NCBI GenBank assembly: GCA_028868375.1
Contig: JAGWUP010000013.1
Location: 31,755-95,754, forward strand
Source: Elusimicrobiota bacterium
Lineage (GTDB): Bacteria; Elusimicrobiota; Elusimicrobia; UBA1565; UBA9628
Reading direction: 5' to 3'
DNA length: 64,000 nucleotides
How positions within the stretch are numbered: position 1 is the first letter of the stretch; every line of letters starts with the position of its first letter. The notes under the pieces were generated by a model, which saw nothing but the letters and a program-made list of their open reading frames with translations, had not been told where the DNA came from and made no database searches. Positions 1 to 8,405 of the stretch are shown here, piece after piece. A program made the translations under genes and the position numbers.

Positions 1-177
1 GGCGCGCAAGAGCCCGCTGCCGACGTCGACGCTGTCGAGCTCGAAGAGGTCGCGCGCGGTGAACTCGCCCAACTGGTGCATGCCGAGCTTCGAGAGCAGG
101 TAGACTGCGGCGGTGGCGGCGACCTGGCCCATCCCCGGCCAGGCCGCGACCAGCCAGCGCTCCGGGGTCTTCGCCAT
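1..177 (-). CDS. PAC2 (proteasome assembly chaperone) family protein, 5' part only
   Basis: The first 59 codons of a gene that runs off the left edge of the window. The translation starts MAKTPERWLVAAWPGMGQVA and continues with a helix rich in A, V and L, matching the opening beta-strand and the W-P-G-M-G-x-V/A turn of PAC2/DUF75 proteins. Bacterial members occur outside proteasome-bearing taxa and their role is unsettled. The ATG is supported by a -10 like TAGCAT six bases upstream and no Shine-Dalgarno site. Family assignment rests on this N-terminal block only. Confidence 0.7.
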   Translation of the reverse strand, partial: MAKTPERWLVAAWPGMGQVAATAAVYLLSKLGMHQLGEFTARDLFELDSVDVGSGLLRA

Positions 178-183
178 GGGCGA

Positions 184-189
184 ATGCTA
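184..189 (-). promoter_or_regulatory. -10 box TAGCAT, leaderless start of PAC2 gene
   Basis: TAGCAT on the minus strand ends 6 nt before the ATG at 177, so transcription should start at or next to the start codon. No Shine-Dalgarno sequence lies between. Confidence 0.5.
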
Positions 190-258
190 TGAAAAAAAGG
201 GGCTTCCTTCCATAGCGGGCGTTCACCCAAATCCTCAGTCAAACTCTGAAGGCCGGTG

Positions 259-374
259 GCATCGCGAATAACGTCCGTCCGGGACGCGGTCGCCTAGGGG
301 CGCCGCTCGGCTCTCGGCCTCCCGTCAGTCTAGGTCGGCCTGCGAGACGCCCGTCCGGACGTTATTCGCGATGC
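259..374. repeat. 116-bp inverted repeat, 19-bp perfect arms
   Basis: GCATCGCGAATAACGTCCG (259-277) is perfectly complementary to 356-374. The inner flanks pair only in part. It sits in the gene-free stretch 178-600 between the divergent PAC2 and alcohol dehydrogenase genes. No poly-T tract follows, so it is not an obvious terminator. It could be a MITE-like or REP-like element, or a cruciform or RNA hairpin. Confidence 0.75.
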
Positions 375-453
375 CTCCGCTCTGTCCAGGTTCTACTGCC
401 ATGATTTCACTTCACCGGTAAAAAAGTCGACGCTTTTCACGCGGCCAGAGCAT

Positions 454-569
454 CAGCGAGGAAGCGCAGGCGGCGGGTGATGGCGAGGAACGCGGCAAGC
501 GAGCACTTCCGGGGCGCAGCGAAGCCGCGTCCGGAGCCGTCAGGACCCGCCGCCTGCGCTTCCTCGCTG
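454..569. repeat. 116-bp inverted repeat, 25-bp perfect arms
   Basis: Bases 454-478 are perfectly complementary to 545-569 (arm begins CAGCGAGGAAGCGCAGG). The element has exactly the same length as the one at 259-374 but a different sequence. Its centre holds a smaller stem and the motif AAGCGAGCAC...CGCAGCGAAGC, which resembles the core of the elements at 38601 and at the right end of the window. It ends about 20 bp before the -10 of the next gene. Confidence 0.8.
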
Positions 570-589
570 CGGATTCGGAATTTTTAGAG

Positions 590-595
590 TAGAAT
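590..595 (+). promoter_or_regulatory. -10 box TAGAAT, leaderless start of alcohol dehydrogenase
   Basis: TAGAAT is followed by GGCGC and then the ATG at 601: a 5-nt gap with no Shine-Dalgarno site. No clear -35 is visible; the upstream DNA is the right arm of the 116-bp inverted repeat. Confidence 0.55.
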
Positions 596-600
596 GGCGC

Positions 601-1584
601 ATGTTGGCCCTGCGCCTGGTTCGTCCGGGCAAGCCCCTGCGTCTCGTCCAGACGCCGGCGCCCAAGCCCGGCCCGCGGGAATTGCTGCTGCGGGTGCGCG
701 CCTGCGGGGTCTGCCGGACCGACCTGCACCTGCGCGACGGGGAGCTGCCCGCCCCGCGCCTTCCTCTCGTGCTGGGCCACGAGATCGTCGGCAGCGTGGT
801 CGCGCGCGGCGCGCGGGCGCGCCGCTTCGGCCTCGGGCGGCGCCTCGGAGTGTCCTGGCTGGGCGGCTATTGCGGCCGCTGCCGCTTCTGCTTGAGCGGG
901 CGCGAGAACCTCTGCGCGCGGGCGCGCTTCACCGGCTGCCACCGCGACGGTGGCTACGCCGAGTACGCGACGGCGGCGGAGGAATGCTGTGTCGCGATCC
1001 CGGACCGTTACACGGACGCCGAGGCCGCGCCCCTCTTGTGCGCCGGAGCGCTCGGCTATCGCGCCCTGCGCAAGGCCGCGGACGCCCGCAGCCTGGGGCT
1101 CTACGGCTTCGGGGCCGCCGCACACCTGATCGCCCAGGCGGCGCGCTTGCAGGGCCGGCGGGTCTACGCCTTCACCCGGCCGGGGGACGTCCGGGCCCAG
1201 CGCTTCGCCCGCAGCCTGGGCGCGGTTTGGGCCGGCTCAAGCCGGGAGCGCCCGCCGCGGCCCCTGGAGGCCGCGCTGATCTTCGCCCCGGTCGGGGGCC
1301 TTGTTCCCGCGGCCTTGCGGGCCGTCGATAAGGGCGGGCGGGTGATCTGCGCCGGCATCCACATGAGCGACATCCCCTCCTTCCCATACGAGCTGCTCTG
1401 GCAGGAGCGCGGCGTGGAATCTGTGGCCAACCTGACGCGCGCCGACGCCAGGCGATTCATGGCGCTGGCCGCCAGAACGCCCTTGCGCAGCCGCGTGCGC
1501 ACCTTCCCGTTGTCCCGCGCCGAGGAGGCCCTGGCGGCGCTGCGCCGGGGCGATTTCGAGGGCGCGGCCGTGCTGGTTCCCTGA
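601..1584 (+). CDS. Zinc-dependent alcohol dehydrogenase family protein
   Basis: A 327-residue medium-chain dehydrogenase/reductase that should oxidise alcohols or reduce aldehydes with NAD(P) in the cytoplasm. Visible signatures: catalytic-zinc Cys in RACGVCRTDLH, GHEIVGSV, and the structural zinc cysteines in GGYCGRCRFCLSGRENLCARA. The C-terminal half is a Rossmann fold whose nucleotide loop reads GLYGFGAAAHL, an acceptable variant of GxGxxG. Size and layout fit the AdhP/YogA-like bacterial group. The start codon lies 5 nt after a -10 box. Monocistronic, and convergent with the next gene 3 bp away. Substrate unknown. Confidence 0.88.
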   Translation: MLALRLVRPGKPLRLVQTPAPKPGPRELLLRVRACGVCRTDLHLRDGELPAPRLPLVLGHEIVGSVVARGARARRFGLGRRLGVSWLGGYCGRCRFCLSGRENLCARARFTGCHRDGGYAEYATAAEECCVAIPDRYTDAEAAPLLCAGALGYRALRKAADARSLGLYGFGAAAHLIAQAARLQGRRVYAFTRPGDVRAQRFARSLGAVWAGSSRERPPRPLEAALIFAPVGGLVPAALRAVDKGGRVICAGIHMSDIPSFPYELLWQERGVESVANLTRADARRFMALAARTPLRSRVRTFPLSRAEEALAALRRGDFEGAAVLVP

Positions 1585-1587
1585 TCG

Positions 1588-1968
1588 TTAAGCGCTTTCA
1601 CGACGCTGCGAGAGTTCCTGCTTTAGCAGCAGCTCCCTCTCGCGCAGCTCCCCCAGCCGCTTGGCGTGCTCTCGCTCCAGTATCTCGCTCTTGGCCTGGA
1701 AGCGCCGCTCGAGCTCCCGCTCGAGCTCCAGCAGGCGTTGCTTAAGCAGGCGCGAAAGCTCGTCGGTCTCGGCCAGGCGCCGCGCCAGCTCCGCCGGGGA
1801 GAGCTCTCCTTCCAGCCGCAGGGTCAAGTATTCCTCCAGGCGCTGGTAGTAGAACTCCCGCTCCGTGGACTCGTTGATCCGCAGGGCCAGGGTTCGCGTC
1901 AGGGCAGCCCGCTCCTCGCGGCAGCGGCGCAATTCCCGCTCGAGGGCCTTCTCGCGTTCCGGCTCCAC
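1588..1968 (-). CDS. Short coiled-coil protein, unknown function
   Basis: 126 residues, almost entirely charged alpha-helix: E, R, L and K dominate, with heptad-like leucines throughout (for example LSRLLKQRLLELERELERRF). No signal peptide, membrane segment or catalytic motif. I do not recognise a family; such proteins are often scaffold or chromosome-associated, but nothing here proves it. The GTG start is chosen because TACGTT lies 6 nt upstream, matching the leaderless promoters elsewhere in the window. It is transcribed away from the efflux operon. Confidence 0.7.
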   Translation of the reverse strand: MEPEREKALERELRRCREERAALTRTLALRINESTEREFYYQRLEEYLTLRLEGELSPAELARRLAETDELSRLLKQRLLELERELERRFQAKSEILEREHAKRLGELRERELLLKQELSQRRESA

Positions 1969-1974
1969 GGCTCC

Positions 1975-1980
1975 AACGTA
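1975..1980 (-). promoter_or_regulatory. -10 box TACGTT, leaderless GTG start
   Basis: TACGTT on the minus strand, then 6 nt (GGAGCC), then the GTG at 1968. The gap contains GGAG, but too close to the start to act as a Shine-Dalgarno site. Confidence 0.4.
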
Positions 1981-2072
1981 GCAGGGCCGCGTTACGTTTT
2001 CAAGGCCGCAGCATCTTGCGCGTCCTAGAGCGAGGCGGCGCCGCTGGACAATGGAATCGGAAAATGATCCAC

Positions 2073-2090
2073 TGACTGACTAGTCAGTCA
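2073..2090. promoter_or_regulatory. Perfect 18-bp palindromic operator of the TetR-type efflux operon
   Basis: TGACTGACTAGTCAGTCA equals its own reverse complement and ends 2 bp before the tetR start codon. The TAGTCA inside it (2081-2086) is 6 nt from the ATG and could be the -10 box. A repressor dimer bound here would block polymerase, so autoregulation of the whole operon by its own TetR protein is the likely reading. TetR operators are typically palindromes of this size. Confidence 0.8.
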
Positions 2091-2092
2091 TT

Positions 2093-2692
2093 ATGGAGAA
2101 GGAAGCGAAATCCAACAGCGAGCGGGACAAGCATGGCCGCATTCTGGAGTCGGCCCGCCGCCTCCTGGTCCAGCGCGGGTTCCAGGACGTGGCCTTAGAC
2201 GACATCGCCCGCAAGGCGCGCGTGGCCAAGGGCACGCTCTTCCTTTATTATAGGAACAAGGACGGGCTGATCTCGGCCGCCTTCACGGAGCTCGTGACCC
2301 GCCTGGGCGAGGACTTGGACGCGGTCCTGGACTCCCCGCTCTCCGGCAGGGCCCTCCTCGAGCAGGCCGTGCGGGTGATCCTGCGCCACTTCGAGCGCAA
2401 CCGCGATTTCATGGCGCGCTTCGGGGCCGGTTATTTTCCGGGCTGCAAGAGCCGTTCCGGAGAGCGCCTGTTGGGCTGCATGGCGGCCAATCTCGGGCGC
2501 TTGGCCGCCATCCTTCGGCGCTGCGCCGCCGACGGCCTCGTCAAGGGCAAGGATCTGGAGGCCGCGGCCTCTTTTCTTTTCGGCATGTGCCGCAGCGTCG
2601 CCATCCACGCCCGCCTTAAGCCCGGCGCCGGGACCCTGACGGCCTCGCTGCCGCGGGTCGTCGACATGTTTCTCAACGGGGCCGGCCGGTGA
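2093..2692 (+). CDS. TetR/AcrR family transcriptional repressor of efflux operon
   Basis: 199 residues. The N-terminal helix-turn-helix is clear: ILESARRLLVQRGFQDVALD, then DIARKARVAKGTLFLYYRNK, the hallmark TetR recognition region ending in the F/LYYxxK motif. The C-terminal ligand domain is variable, as usual. It is the first gene of a unit in which each gene overlaps or nearly abuts the next, and the palindrome at 2073-2090 touches its start codon. It most likely represses the pump genes until a substrate binds. Effector unknown. Confidence 0.92.
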   Translation: MEKEAKSNSERDKHGRILESARRLLVQRGFQDVALDDIARKARVAKGTLFLYYRNKDGLISAAFTELVTRLGEDLDAVLDSPLSGRALLEQAVRVILRHFERNRDFMARFGAGYFPGCKSRSGERLLGCMAANLGRLAAILRRCAADGLVKGKDLEAAASFLFGMCRSVAIHARLKPGAGTLTASLPRVVDMFLNGAGR

Positions 2693-3969
2693 TCTTGCCG
2701 CTGGCCTTGGTCGCACTGAGCTGGCCCGGCTCCGTTCTGGCGGCCGAGCCTTCCTCGCCGCAGAGCCGGGAGATCACGCTGCAGCAGGCTTACGAGCTGG
2801 CCCTCAAGCGCAGCGAGGCCGTCGCCGAGGACCGGCAGGCCGTGGCGGAGGCCTTGGCGCGAGTCGACGAGCTGCGCGCGGCGGTGCTGCCGCACCTCTC
2901 CTTCTTGGGCCAGCAGACCTTCCAGCAGAGCCCGCGGACTTCCATCTCCTCGATCAACAACACCTCGATTCCGGACTATTCCCTGCAGCTTCAGCAGCCG
3001 CTCTTCTCGGGCTTCCGGGAGTTCCTCGCCTTCCGTTCCGGGCGCAAGGCGGCGCAGGCGATAACCCTCACCGAGCGCCGCGCGGAGTCCTTGCTCTATC
3101 AGGACGTGGCGCAGGCTTACTTCAACCTCGATCAAATCGAGGAGGAGATCGGCGTCCGAGAAGAGGTCCTGCGGGTGACCGCCGAACGGATCAAGCAGCT
3201 CAAGAGCTGGGTGGGCATCGGCCGCTCGCGCGAGAGCGAGGTGCTCGACGCGCGCTCCCTGCTGGCACAGACCCAGGCCCAGGTCGAGATCGCCCGCGGC
3301 TCGGAGCAAGTGGCGCAGGAGACGCTGCGCTTCTTGACCGGCGAAGAGGTCGACTATCGGCCGCAACCGCTTTCCCTGCGGCCCCTGGGGCCGCTGGAGC
3401 CTTTTCTTGCGACAGCCCGCAGGCGCGACGACGTTTTGGCCGCCGAGAAGACCCTGGAGGCTCGGCGCCTGGACACCAAGGTCGCGGCGCGCCAGCGCTG
3501 GGGCAGCCTCGGCTTGACGGGAGACTACTATCTTAAGCGCGTCGGCTTCTCCGGCAACATCCATTACGACGCGATCCTCGGGCTGAGCGTGCCGATCTTC
3601 GACGGCGGTTCCATCTCCGCCCAGACGCGTGAGGCACGGGCCCAGGCGCGCTCCGCCGAGCAGGCTTTGTCCGCCGCCCGGCGCCTGGCCGAGAGCGACA
3701 CGCGCGCGGCCTACCTGAACCTGAAGTGGTCCCTCTCCGCCGTCAACGCCCTGCGGACGGCCGAGGAGCTGGCGGCGGCCGACGAAAAGGCGCAGGAGAA
3801 GGACTACGGCTTCTCGCTGGTGACCAACCTCCAGGTGCTAGACAGCATCAACTCCCTGCAGGCGGTCCGCCTGCAGCTCGACAGCGCGCGGCATCAAGCC
3901 CTCTTCGCCCAGGTGCGGCTCCAAGTCGCCTCCGCGGGCCCCCTGGCGCCGCGGCCCTCGCAGCCATGA
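2689..3969 (+). CDS. TolC-family outer membrane efflux protein (first copy)
   Basis: 426 residues starting at a GTG that overlaps the tetR stop (GTGA). A signal peptide (MILPLALVALSWPGSVLAAE) is followed by two outer-membrane-factor repeats opening with ITLQQAYELALKRSEAVAED and later a VAARQRWGSLGLTGDYYL region. These proteins form trimeric channels through the outer membrane and periplasm. It overlaps the RND pump gene by ATGA, so the two are translationally coupled and probably form one system. Confidence 0.92.
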   Translation: MILPLALVALSWPGSVLAAEPSSPQSREITLQQAYELALKRSEAVAEDRQAVAEALARVDELRAAVLPHLSFLGQQTFQQSPRTSISSINNTSIPDYSLQLQQPLFSGFREFLAFRSGRKAAQAITLTERRAESLLYQDVAQAYFNLDQIEEEIGVREEVLRVTAERIKQLKSWVGIGRSRESEVLDARSLLAQTQAQVEIARGSEQVAQETLRFLTGEEVDYRPQPLSLRPLGPLEPFLATARRRDDVLAAEKTLEARRLDTKVAARQRWGSLGLTGDYYLKRVGFSGNIHYDAILGLSVPIFDGGSISAQTREARAQARSAEQALSAARRLAESDTRAAYLNLKWSLSAVNALRTAEELAAADEKAQEKDYGFSLVTNLQVLDSINSLQAVRLQLDSARHQALFAQVRLQVASAGPLAPRPSQP

Positions 3970-6900
3970 CCCTCTCCGACATCTCGATCAAGAACTCGGT
4001 CTTCGCCTGGATGCTGATGCTGGGGCTCATCGTGTTCGGGGCGATCGGCTTCTCGCGGATGGGCATCAGCCAGCTTCCGGACGTCGATTTCCCGGTGCTG
4101 ACCGTGAGGGTGACCTGGTCCGGCGCCTCCCCGGAGACGATGGAATCCGCCGTCTCGGACGTCATCGAGGATTCCGTGATGAGCGTGGAGGGCATCCGCA
4201 GCGTGAGCTCCCAGTGCCAGGAGGGCCTGGCGACCATCACCATCGAGTTCAACCTGAACCGCGACATCAACGCCGCGCTGCAGGAGGTCCAGGCCAAGAT
4301 CGCCCAGGCCCAGAGGAATCTTCCCAGCGACATCGATCCTCCGATCATCACCAAATCGAACCCGGAGGATCAGCCGATCCTTTGGGCGGCGCTGACCGGC
4401 TCCGCCTCCCTGCGGGACATGATGCTGTTCATCCGCGACCACCTCAAGGACAGCCTGACCACGGTCTCAGGGGTGGGCGACGTCTTCTTGGGAGGCTACG
4501 TGGAGCCCAACATGCGGATTTGGCTCGATCCGAACAAGATGCGCCTGCGGGAGATCTCCGTCAGCGACGTCATCGCGGCTGTGGCGGACCAGCACAAGCT
4601 GACCCCCTCCGGCTACATGGACAACGGGCCCCACGAGGTCAGCGTGCGCGTGCTCAGCGAGGCGGGCACCCCCCGGGACTTCGACAACCTCGTGATCCCC
4701 TCTCGCGCCGGCTCGCCCATCTGGAAGACGATCCGCCTGGGCGACGTGGCCACCGTCCAGGAGGGCTTGGACGACATTCGGCGCATCTCGAGGATGAACG
4801 GCGAGCGCGCCGTCGGCCTGGGCGTGATCAAGCAGCGGGGACAGAACGCCGTGGCGGTGGCCCAGGCGGTGCGCGCGCGCGTGGCCGAGCTGCGTTCCCT
4901 GCTGCCCAAGGGGATGAAGCTCACGATCGTCACCGACGCCACCCAGTTCATCGAGGACGCCACCCACGAGCTGCTCTTCTCGCTGTCCCTCTCCGTCCTG
5001 CTGACCTCGCTGGTCTGCTGGCTGTTCTTGGGCTCTTGGAGCTCCGCGATCAACGTGATCATGGCCATCCCGACCTCCCTGGTCGGCTCCTTCCTCGTGC
5101 TCTATTTCGCCGGCTTCACCCTGAACACCTTCACCTTGCTGGCCCTCTCCCTGTCGATCGGCATCGTGGTGGACGACGCGATCATGGTGCTGGAGAACAT
5201 CGTCCGCCACAAGGAGCGGGGGCTCAACCGAGTCAAGGCCTCCCTGGTCGGCGCCCGCGAGATCACCACCGCTGCGGTCGCCTCCTCCCTGGCCATCCTG
5301 GCGATCTTCCTGCCGGTCGTGTTCATGAAGGGGATCGTCGGGAAATTCTTCTTCCAGTTCGGCGTGACGATCTCCGTGGCGGTCATGCTGTCGCTGCTGG
5401 AGGCCCTGACCCTGACCCCGATGCGCTGCTCGCAGTTCTTGAGCAGCGGCCATAGCAACCGCCTGGGCCGCTGGATGGACGCGCGCATGACGAGCTTGTC
5501 GAAGCGCTACCGCGCGGTCCTCACCCGCGCCTTGGAGCACCGTTGGAAGGTGCTCGCGGCCGCCACGGCGATCTTCGCCGCCTCCTTGTTCCTGCTCAAG
5601 GGCGCGCGCAAGGAGTTCGTGCCGGCGCAGGACCAGAGCCGCTTCCTCGTCAACGTCCAAACCCCGCTGGGCTCCTCCATCGAGTTCACAGACGGCGTCT
5701 TCAGGCAGGCGGAGGCGATTTTAAAGAGCCGCCCGGAGCTGGCCACCTACTACGCCGCCATCGGCGGCTTCCAGGGCGGGCTCGTCAACCAGGGCATCTT
5801 CTTCGTCACGCTCAAGGATCCCTCCAAGCGGCCGATCGCCGCTCCCTTCGCTCGCCGCCCCAGCCAGCAGCAGTTCATGGACTTTTTCCGCGACCAGGTC
5901 GCCAAGATTCCCGGAGTCAAGCGCGTGACGGTGCAGGACCTGTCCCTGGCGGGCTTCACCTCGCATCGGGGCTTTCCGGTGGAGTTCTCGGTCCAGGGGC
6001 CGGATTGGGACAAGCTGGCCGATGTCTCCGCGGACCTCATGCGGAAGCTCTCCGCCTCGGGGCTGGTCACCGACGTCGACACGGACTACCACCCCGGCAT
6101 GCCGGAGATACGCATCATCCCGGACCGCGCGAAGGCCGCTCTGCACGGCGTGACTGTCAGCAACATCGCCGACACGATCAGCGCCCTGGTCGGCGGCCTG
6201 CGCATCGGCAAGTACACCGACGCCGCCGGCCACCGCGACGACATCCGCGTCAAGCTCCTCAATCGGGACAACCGAAGCCCGCAGGACATCAGCCGCATCT
6301 GGCTGCGCAACAACCGCGGGGAGATGGTCCCCCTCTCGCAGGTCGTCACGATGCGGCGAAAGCCCGTGCTGCTGACGATCACGCGCTACAACCGCGAGCG
6401 CGCGATCTCGATCTTCGGCAACGTCGCCCCGGGCAAATCCCAGTCGGACGCGATGGACTTGGTGGAGCGGCTGGGGCGGGGCCTTCCCGAGGGCTACCAT
6501 ATCGTGCTCTCCGGCTCCTCCCAGGCTTTCAAGGAATCCTTCGAAAGCTTGCTGGTGGCCCTGGTCCTGGGCATCCTGGTCGCCTACATGGTGCTGGGAG
6601 CCCAGTTCAACAGCTTCATTCATCCCTTCACGGTGCTTCTGGCCCTCCCCTTCTCGGCGACCGGGGCCTTCATCGCCCTGCGCCTGGCCGACGTCTCGCT
6701 CAACATTTATTCCCTCATCGGCCTGCTCCTGCTCATGGGCATCGTCAAGAAGAACTCGATCTTGCTGGTCGACTTCACCAACGTGCGCCGGCTGCGGGGC
6801 GAGAGCGTTCGCGAGGCCCTGCTCGAGGCCTGTCCCTTGCGCCTGCGGCCGATCCTGATGACCTCCCTGGCCGTGGTCGTCGGCGCCCTGCCGGCGGCGA

Positions 6901-7094
6901 TGGCTCTGGGCCCCGGCTCCGAGACGATGCGCCCGATGGCGGTGGTCGTCATCGGGGGCGTGATCTTCTCCACCTTGTTGACCCTGGTGGTCGTGCCGTG
7001 CGCCTACAGCCTGCTGTCGCGCTTGGAAAGCCATGCCCACGACGCGGATTTAAAGACCGCAATCCGGGAATTGGCGCAGGAGACCGCGGGGTGA
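3966..7094 (+). CDS. RND-family (HAE1/AcrB-type) efflux pump, inner membrane
   Basis: 1042 residues from the ATG that overlaps the tolC stop; a longer in-frame start would run inside tolC and is rejected. N-terminus MTLSDISIKNSVFAWMLMLG gives TM1, then the porter domain, TM2-6, a second porter domain and TM8-12. The proton-relay Asp pair is visible in GIVVDDAIMVLENI and the matching Lys in GIVKKNSILLVDFTN. It exports drugs or lipophilic compounds by proton antiport. No membrane fusion protein lies directly beside it; the only adaptor in the operon is at 8405. Confidence 0.95.
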   Translation: MTLSDISIKNSVFAWMLMLGLIVFGAIGFSRMGISQLPDVDFPVLTVRVTWSGASPETMESAVSDVIEDSVMSVEGIRSVSSQCQEGLATITIEFNLNRDINAALQEVQAKIAQAQRNLPSDIDPPIITKSNPEDQPILWAALTGSASLRDMMLFIRDHLKDSLTTVSGVGDVFLGGYVEPNMRIWLDPNKMRLREISVSDVIAAVADQHKLTPSGYMDNGPHEVSVRVLSEAGTPRDFDNLVIPSRAGSPIWKTIRLGDVATVQEGLDDIRRISRMNGERAVGLGVIKQRGQNAVAVAQAVRARVAELRSLLPKGMKLTIVTDATQFIEDATHELLFSLSLSVLLTSLVCWLFLGSWSSAINVIMAIPTSLVGSFLVLYFAGFTLNTFTLLALSLSIGIVVDDAIMVLENIVRHKERGLNRVKASLVGAREITTAAVASSLAILAIFLPVVFMKGIVGKFFFQFGVTISVAVMLSLLEALTLTPMRCSQFLSSGHSNRLGRWMDARMTSLSKRYRAVLTRALEHRWKVLAAATAIFAASLFLLKGARKEFVPAQDQSRFLVNVQTPLGSSIEFTDGVFRQAEAILKSRPELATYYAAIGGFQGGLVNQGIFFVTLKDPSKRPIAAPFARRPSQQQFMDFFRDQVAKIPGVKRVTVQDLSLAGFTSHRGFPVEFSVQGPDWDKLADVSADLMRKLSASGLVTDVDTDYHPGMPEIRIIPDRAKAALHGVTVSNIADTISALVGGLRIGKYTDAAGHRDDIRVKLLNRDNRSPQDISRIWLRNNRGEMVPLSQVVTMRRKPVLLTITRYNRERAISIFGNVAPGKSQSDAMDLVERLGRGLPEGYHIVLSGSSQAFKESFESLLVALVLGILVAYMVLGAQFNSFIHPFTVLLALPFSATGAFIALRLADVSLNIYSLIGLLLLMGIVKKNSILLVDFTNVRRLRGESVREALLEACPLRLRPILMTSLAVVVGALPAAMALGPGSETMRPMAVVVIGGVIFSTLLTLVVVPCAYSLLSRLESHAHDADLKTAIRELAQETAG

Positions 7095-7133
7095 CGCAAC
7101 ACTTTTATACCCGCGGCGGCGTCTGATCAATAG

Positions 7134-8405
7134 ATGAGAAGACCATCCTTGCCGCGGCGCGCGGCGCTCTTGGCGGCACTGCTGGCCGCGCTGCCTCCTC
7201 TCGCCTCGGCGGCCGGGGGGCGCCTGTTAAGCTGGCAGGACTGCGTCGACTTGGCCCTGCTGCGCAATCCCGCCCTCGCCTCCTCGCGCCAGTCGGTGGA
7301 GCAAAAGCGAGCGGATTATAAAGGAAGCTACAACGGCCTGCTGCCCGCGGCCAGCTTGAGCAACTCCTACTCCGATTCCAACGCCTCCGGCCCCCAGAAA
7401 TGGAGCGGCCAGCTCTCCGCCAACGTCCAGCTTTTCAACGCGGGCAAGATCGCCGACGTCAAGTCGGCCTCCGCCGCGCTGGGCCAGAGCGAGGCCGCCC
7501 TGCGCCAGGAGTCCGCCGGCCTGAGATTTTCCCTCCGGCAGGCCTTCGTCGAGGTTCTCTTCTCGCAGGAGGACATAGAGGTCTCGCGGCGGGTGCGCGA
7601 CCTGCGCGAGCGCGACGCCAAGCTCGTCGCGCTGCGCTACGATTCCGGGCGGGAGTCCAAGGGCAGCATGATGCGGGCGAAGGCCCAGTTGCTGCAGGCG
7701 CAGGCGGACTTAGACCAAGCCTTCAGGCTGCTGCGATCCAACGAGAAAGCCCTGGATCGGGAGCTGGGCCAGGACGAGTTCGAGGCCTTGGCCGCCACCG
7801 GCGCCCTGGCCGCAGCAACGCCTCCGGCTGCTCCGGAGGCTTCCCTCTCGCTGGCCTTGCGGCGTCCCGACGTCGCCGCTCAGGAGGCGTTGGTCAGCGG
7901 CGCCCGGGCGTCCCTGTCGGTGGCGCGCAGCGCGCTGGTCCCGACGCTCTCCGGCAGCTATTCGCGAGGCCGCTCGGGCGAGAGCGAGTTTCCCAGCGGA
8001 GGCTCCAGTTGGAGCGCCGGGCTGTCCTTGAGCTACCCACTTTTCGGCGGAGGCCCCACCGCCGCCTATTACGGCATCCAGTCGGCGCAGCGGGCCCTGG
8101 AGGCGGCCCGGCAGAACCTGCGCGCCGCGCGCGAGGCGGCGGTGGCCGACATAGAGTCTGCCTGGGCTTCCTACGCGGGCGCCGTCGACCAGGTGGCGGT
8201 CGAGCGCGCCCTGCTGGAGGCCGCCCGCCAGCGCAACGACGAAGCCGACGTGCGCTATGCCAGCGGCCTGCTGAGCTACGACGAGTGGGAGATCATCGCC
8301 TCGGATCGCATCAGCACGGAGCGGCAGGCGATTTCCGCCGAGCTCAACTCCGCCTTGGCGCAGGCCGCTTGGCAGAAAGCCGTCGGCAAGGAGCTTGGGG
8401 AATAA
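7134..8405 (+). CDS. TolC-family outer membrane efflux protein (second copy)
   Basis: 423 residues with a signal peptide (RRAALLAALLAALPPLASAA) and two outer-membrane-factor repeats beginning LLSWQDCVDLALLRNPALAS. It shares architecture, not close sequence, with the copy at 2689. It follows the RND gene after a 39-bp gap containing TTATACC, a possible internal promoter, and overlaps the adaptor gene by one base. It is best paired with the MacAB-like genes that follow. Confidence 0.9.
   Translation: MRRPSLPRRAALLAALLAALPPLASAAGGRLLSWQDCVDLALLRNPALASSRQSVEQKRADYKGSYNGLLPAASLSNSYSDSNASGPQKWSGQLSANVQLFNAGKIADVKSASAALGQSEAALRQESAGLRFSLRQAFVEVLFSQEDIEVSRRVRDLRERDAKLVALRYDSGRESKGSMMRAKAQLLQAQADLDQAFRLLRSNEKALDRELGQDEFEALAATGALAAATPPAAPEASLSLALRRPDVAAQEALVSGARASLSVARSALVPTLSGSYSRGRSGESEFPSGGSSWSAGLSLSYPLFGGGPTAAYYGIQSAQRALEAARQNLRAAREAAVADIESAWASYAGAVDQVAVERALLEAARQRNDEADVRYASGLLSYDEWEIIASDRISTERQAISAELNSALAQAAWQKAVGKELGE

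Noticed and set aside
412..1125. Minus-strand open frame across the inverted repeat and the dehydrogenase
   Set aside because: Low-complexity translation, antisense to a clear dehydrogenase.
4467..5660. Long open frames antisense to the RND gene
   Set aside because: The plus strand encodes an unmistakable pump; such antisense frames are common in GC-rich DNA and the product is His/Asp/Gln-rich with no domain.
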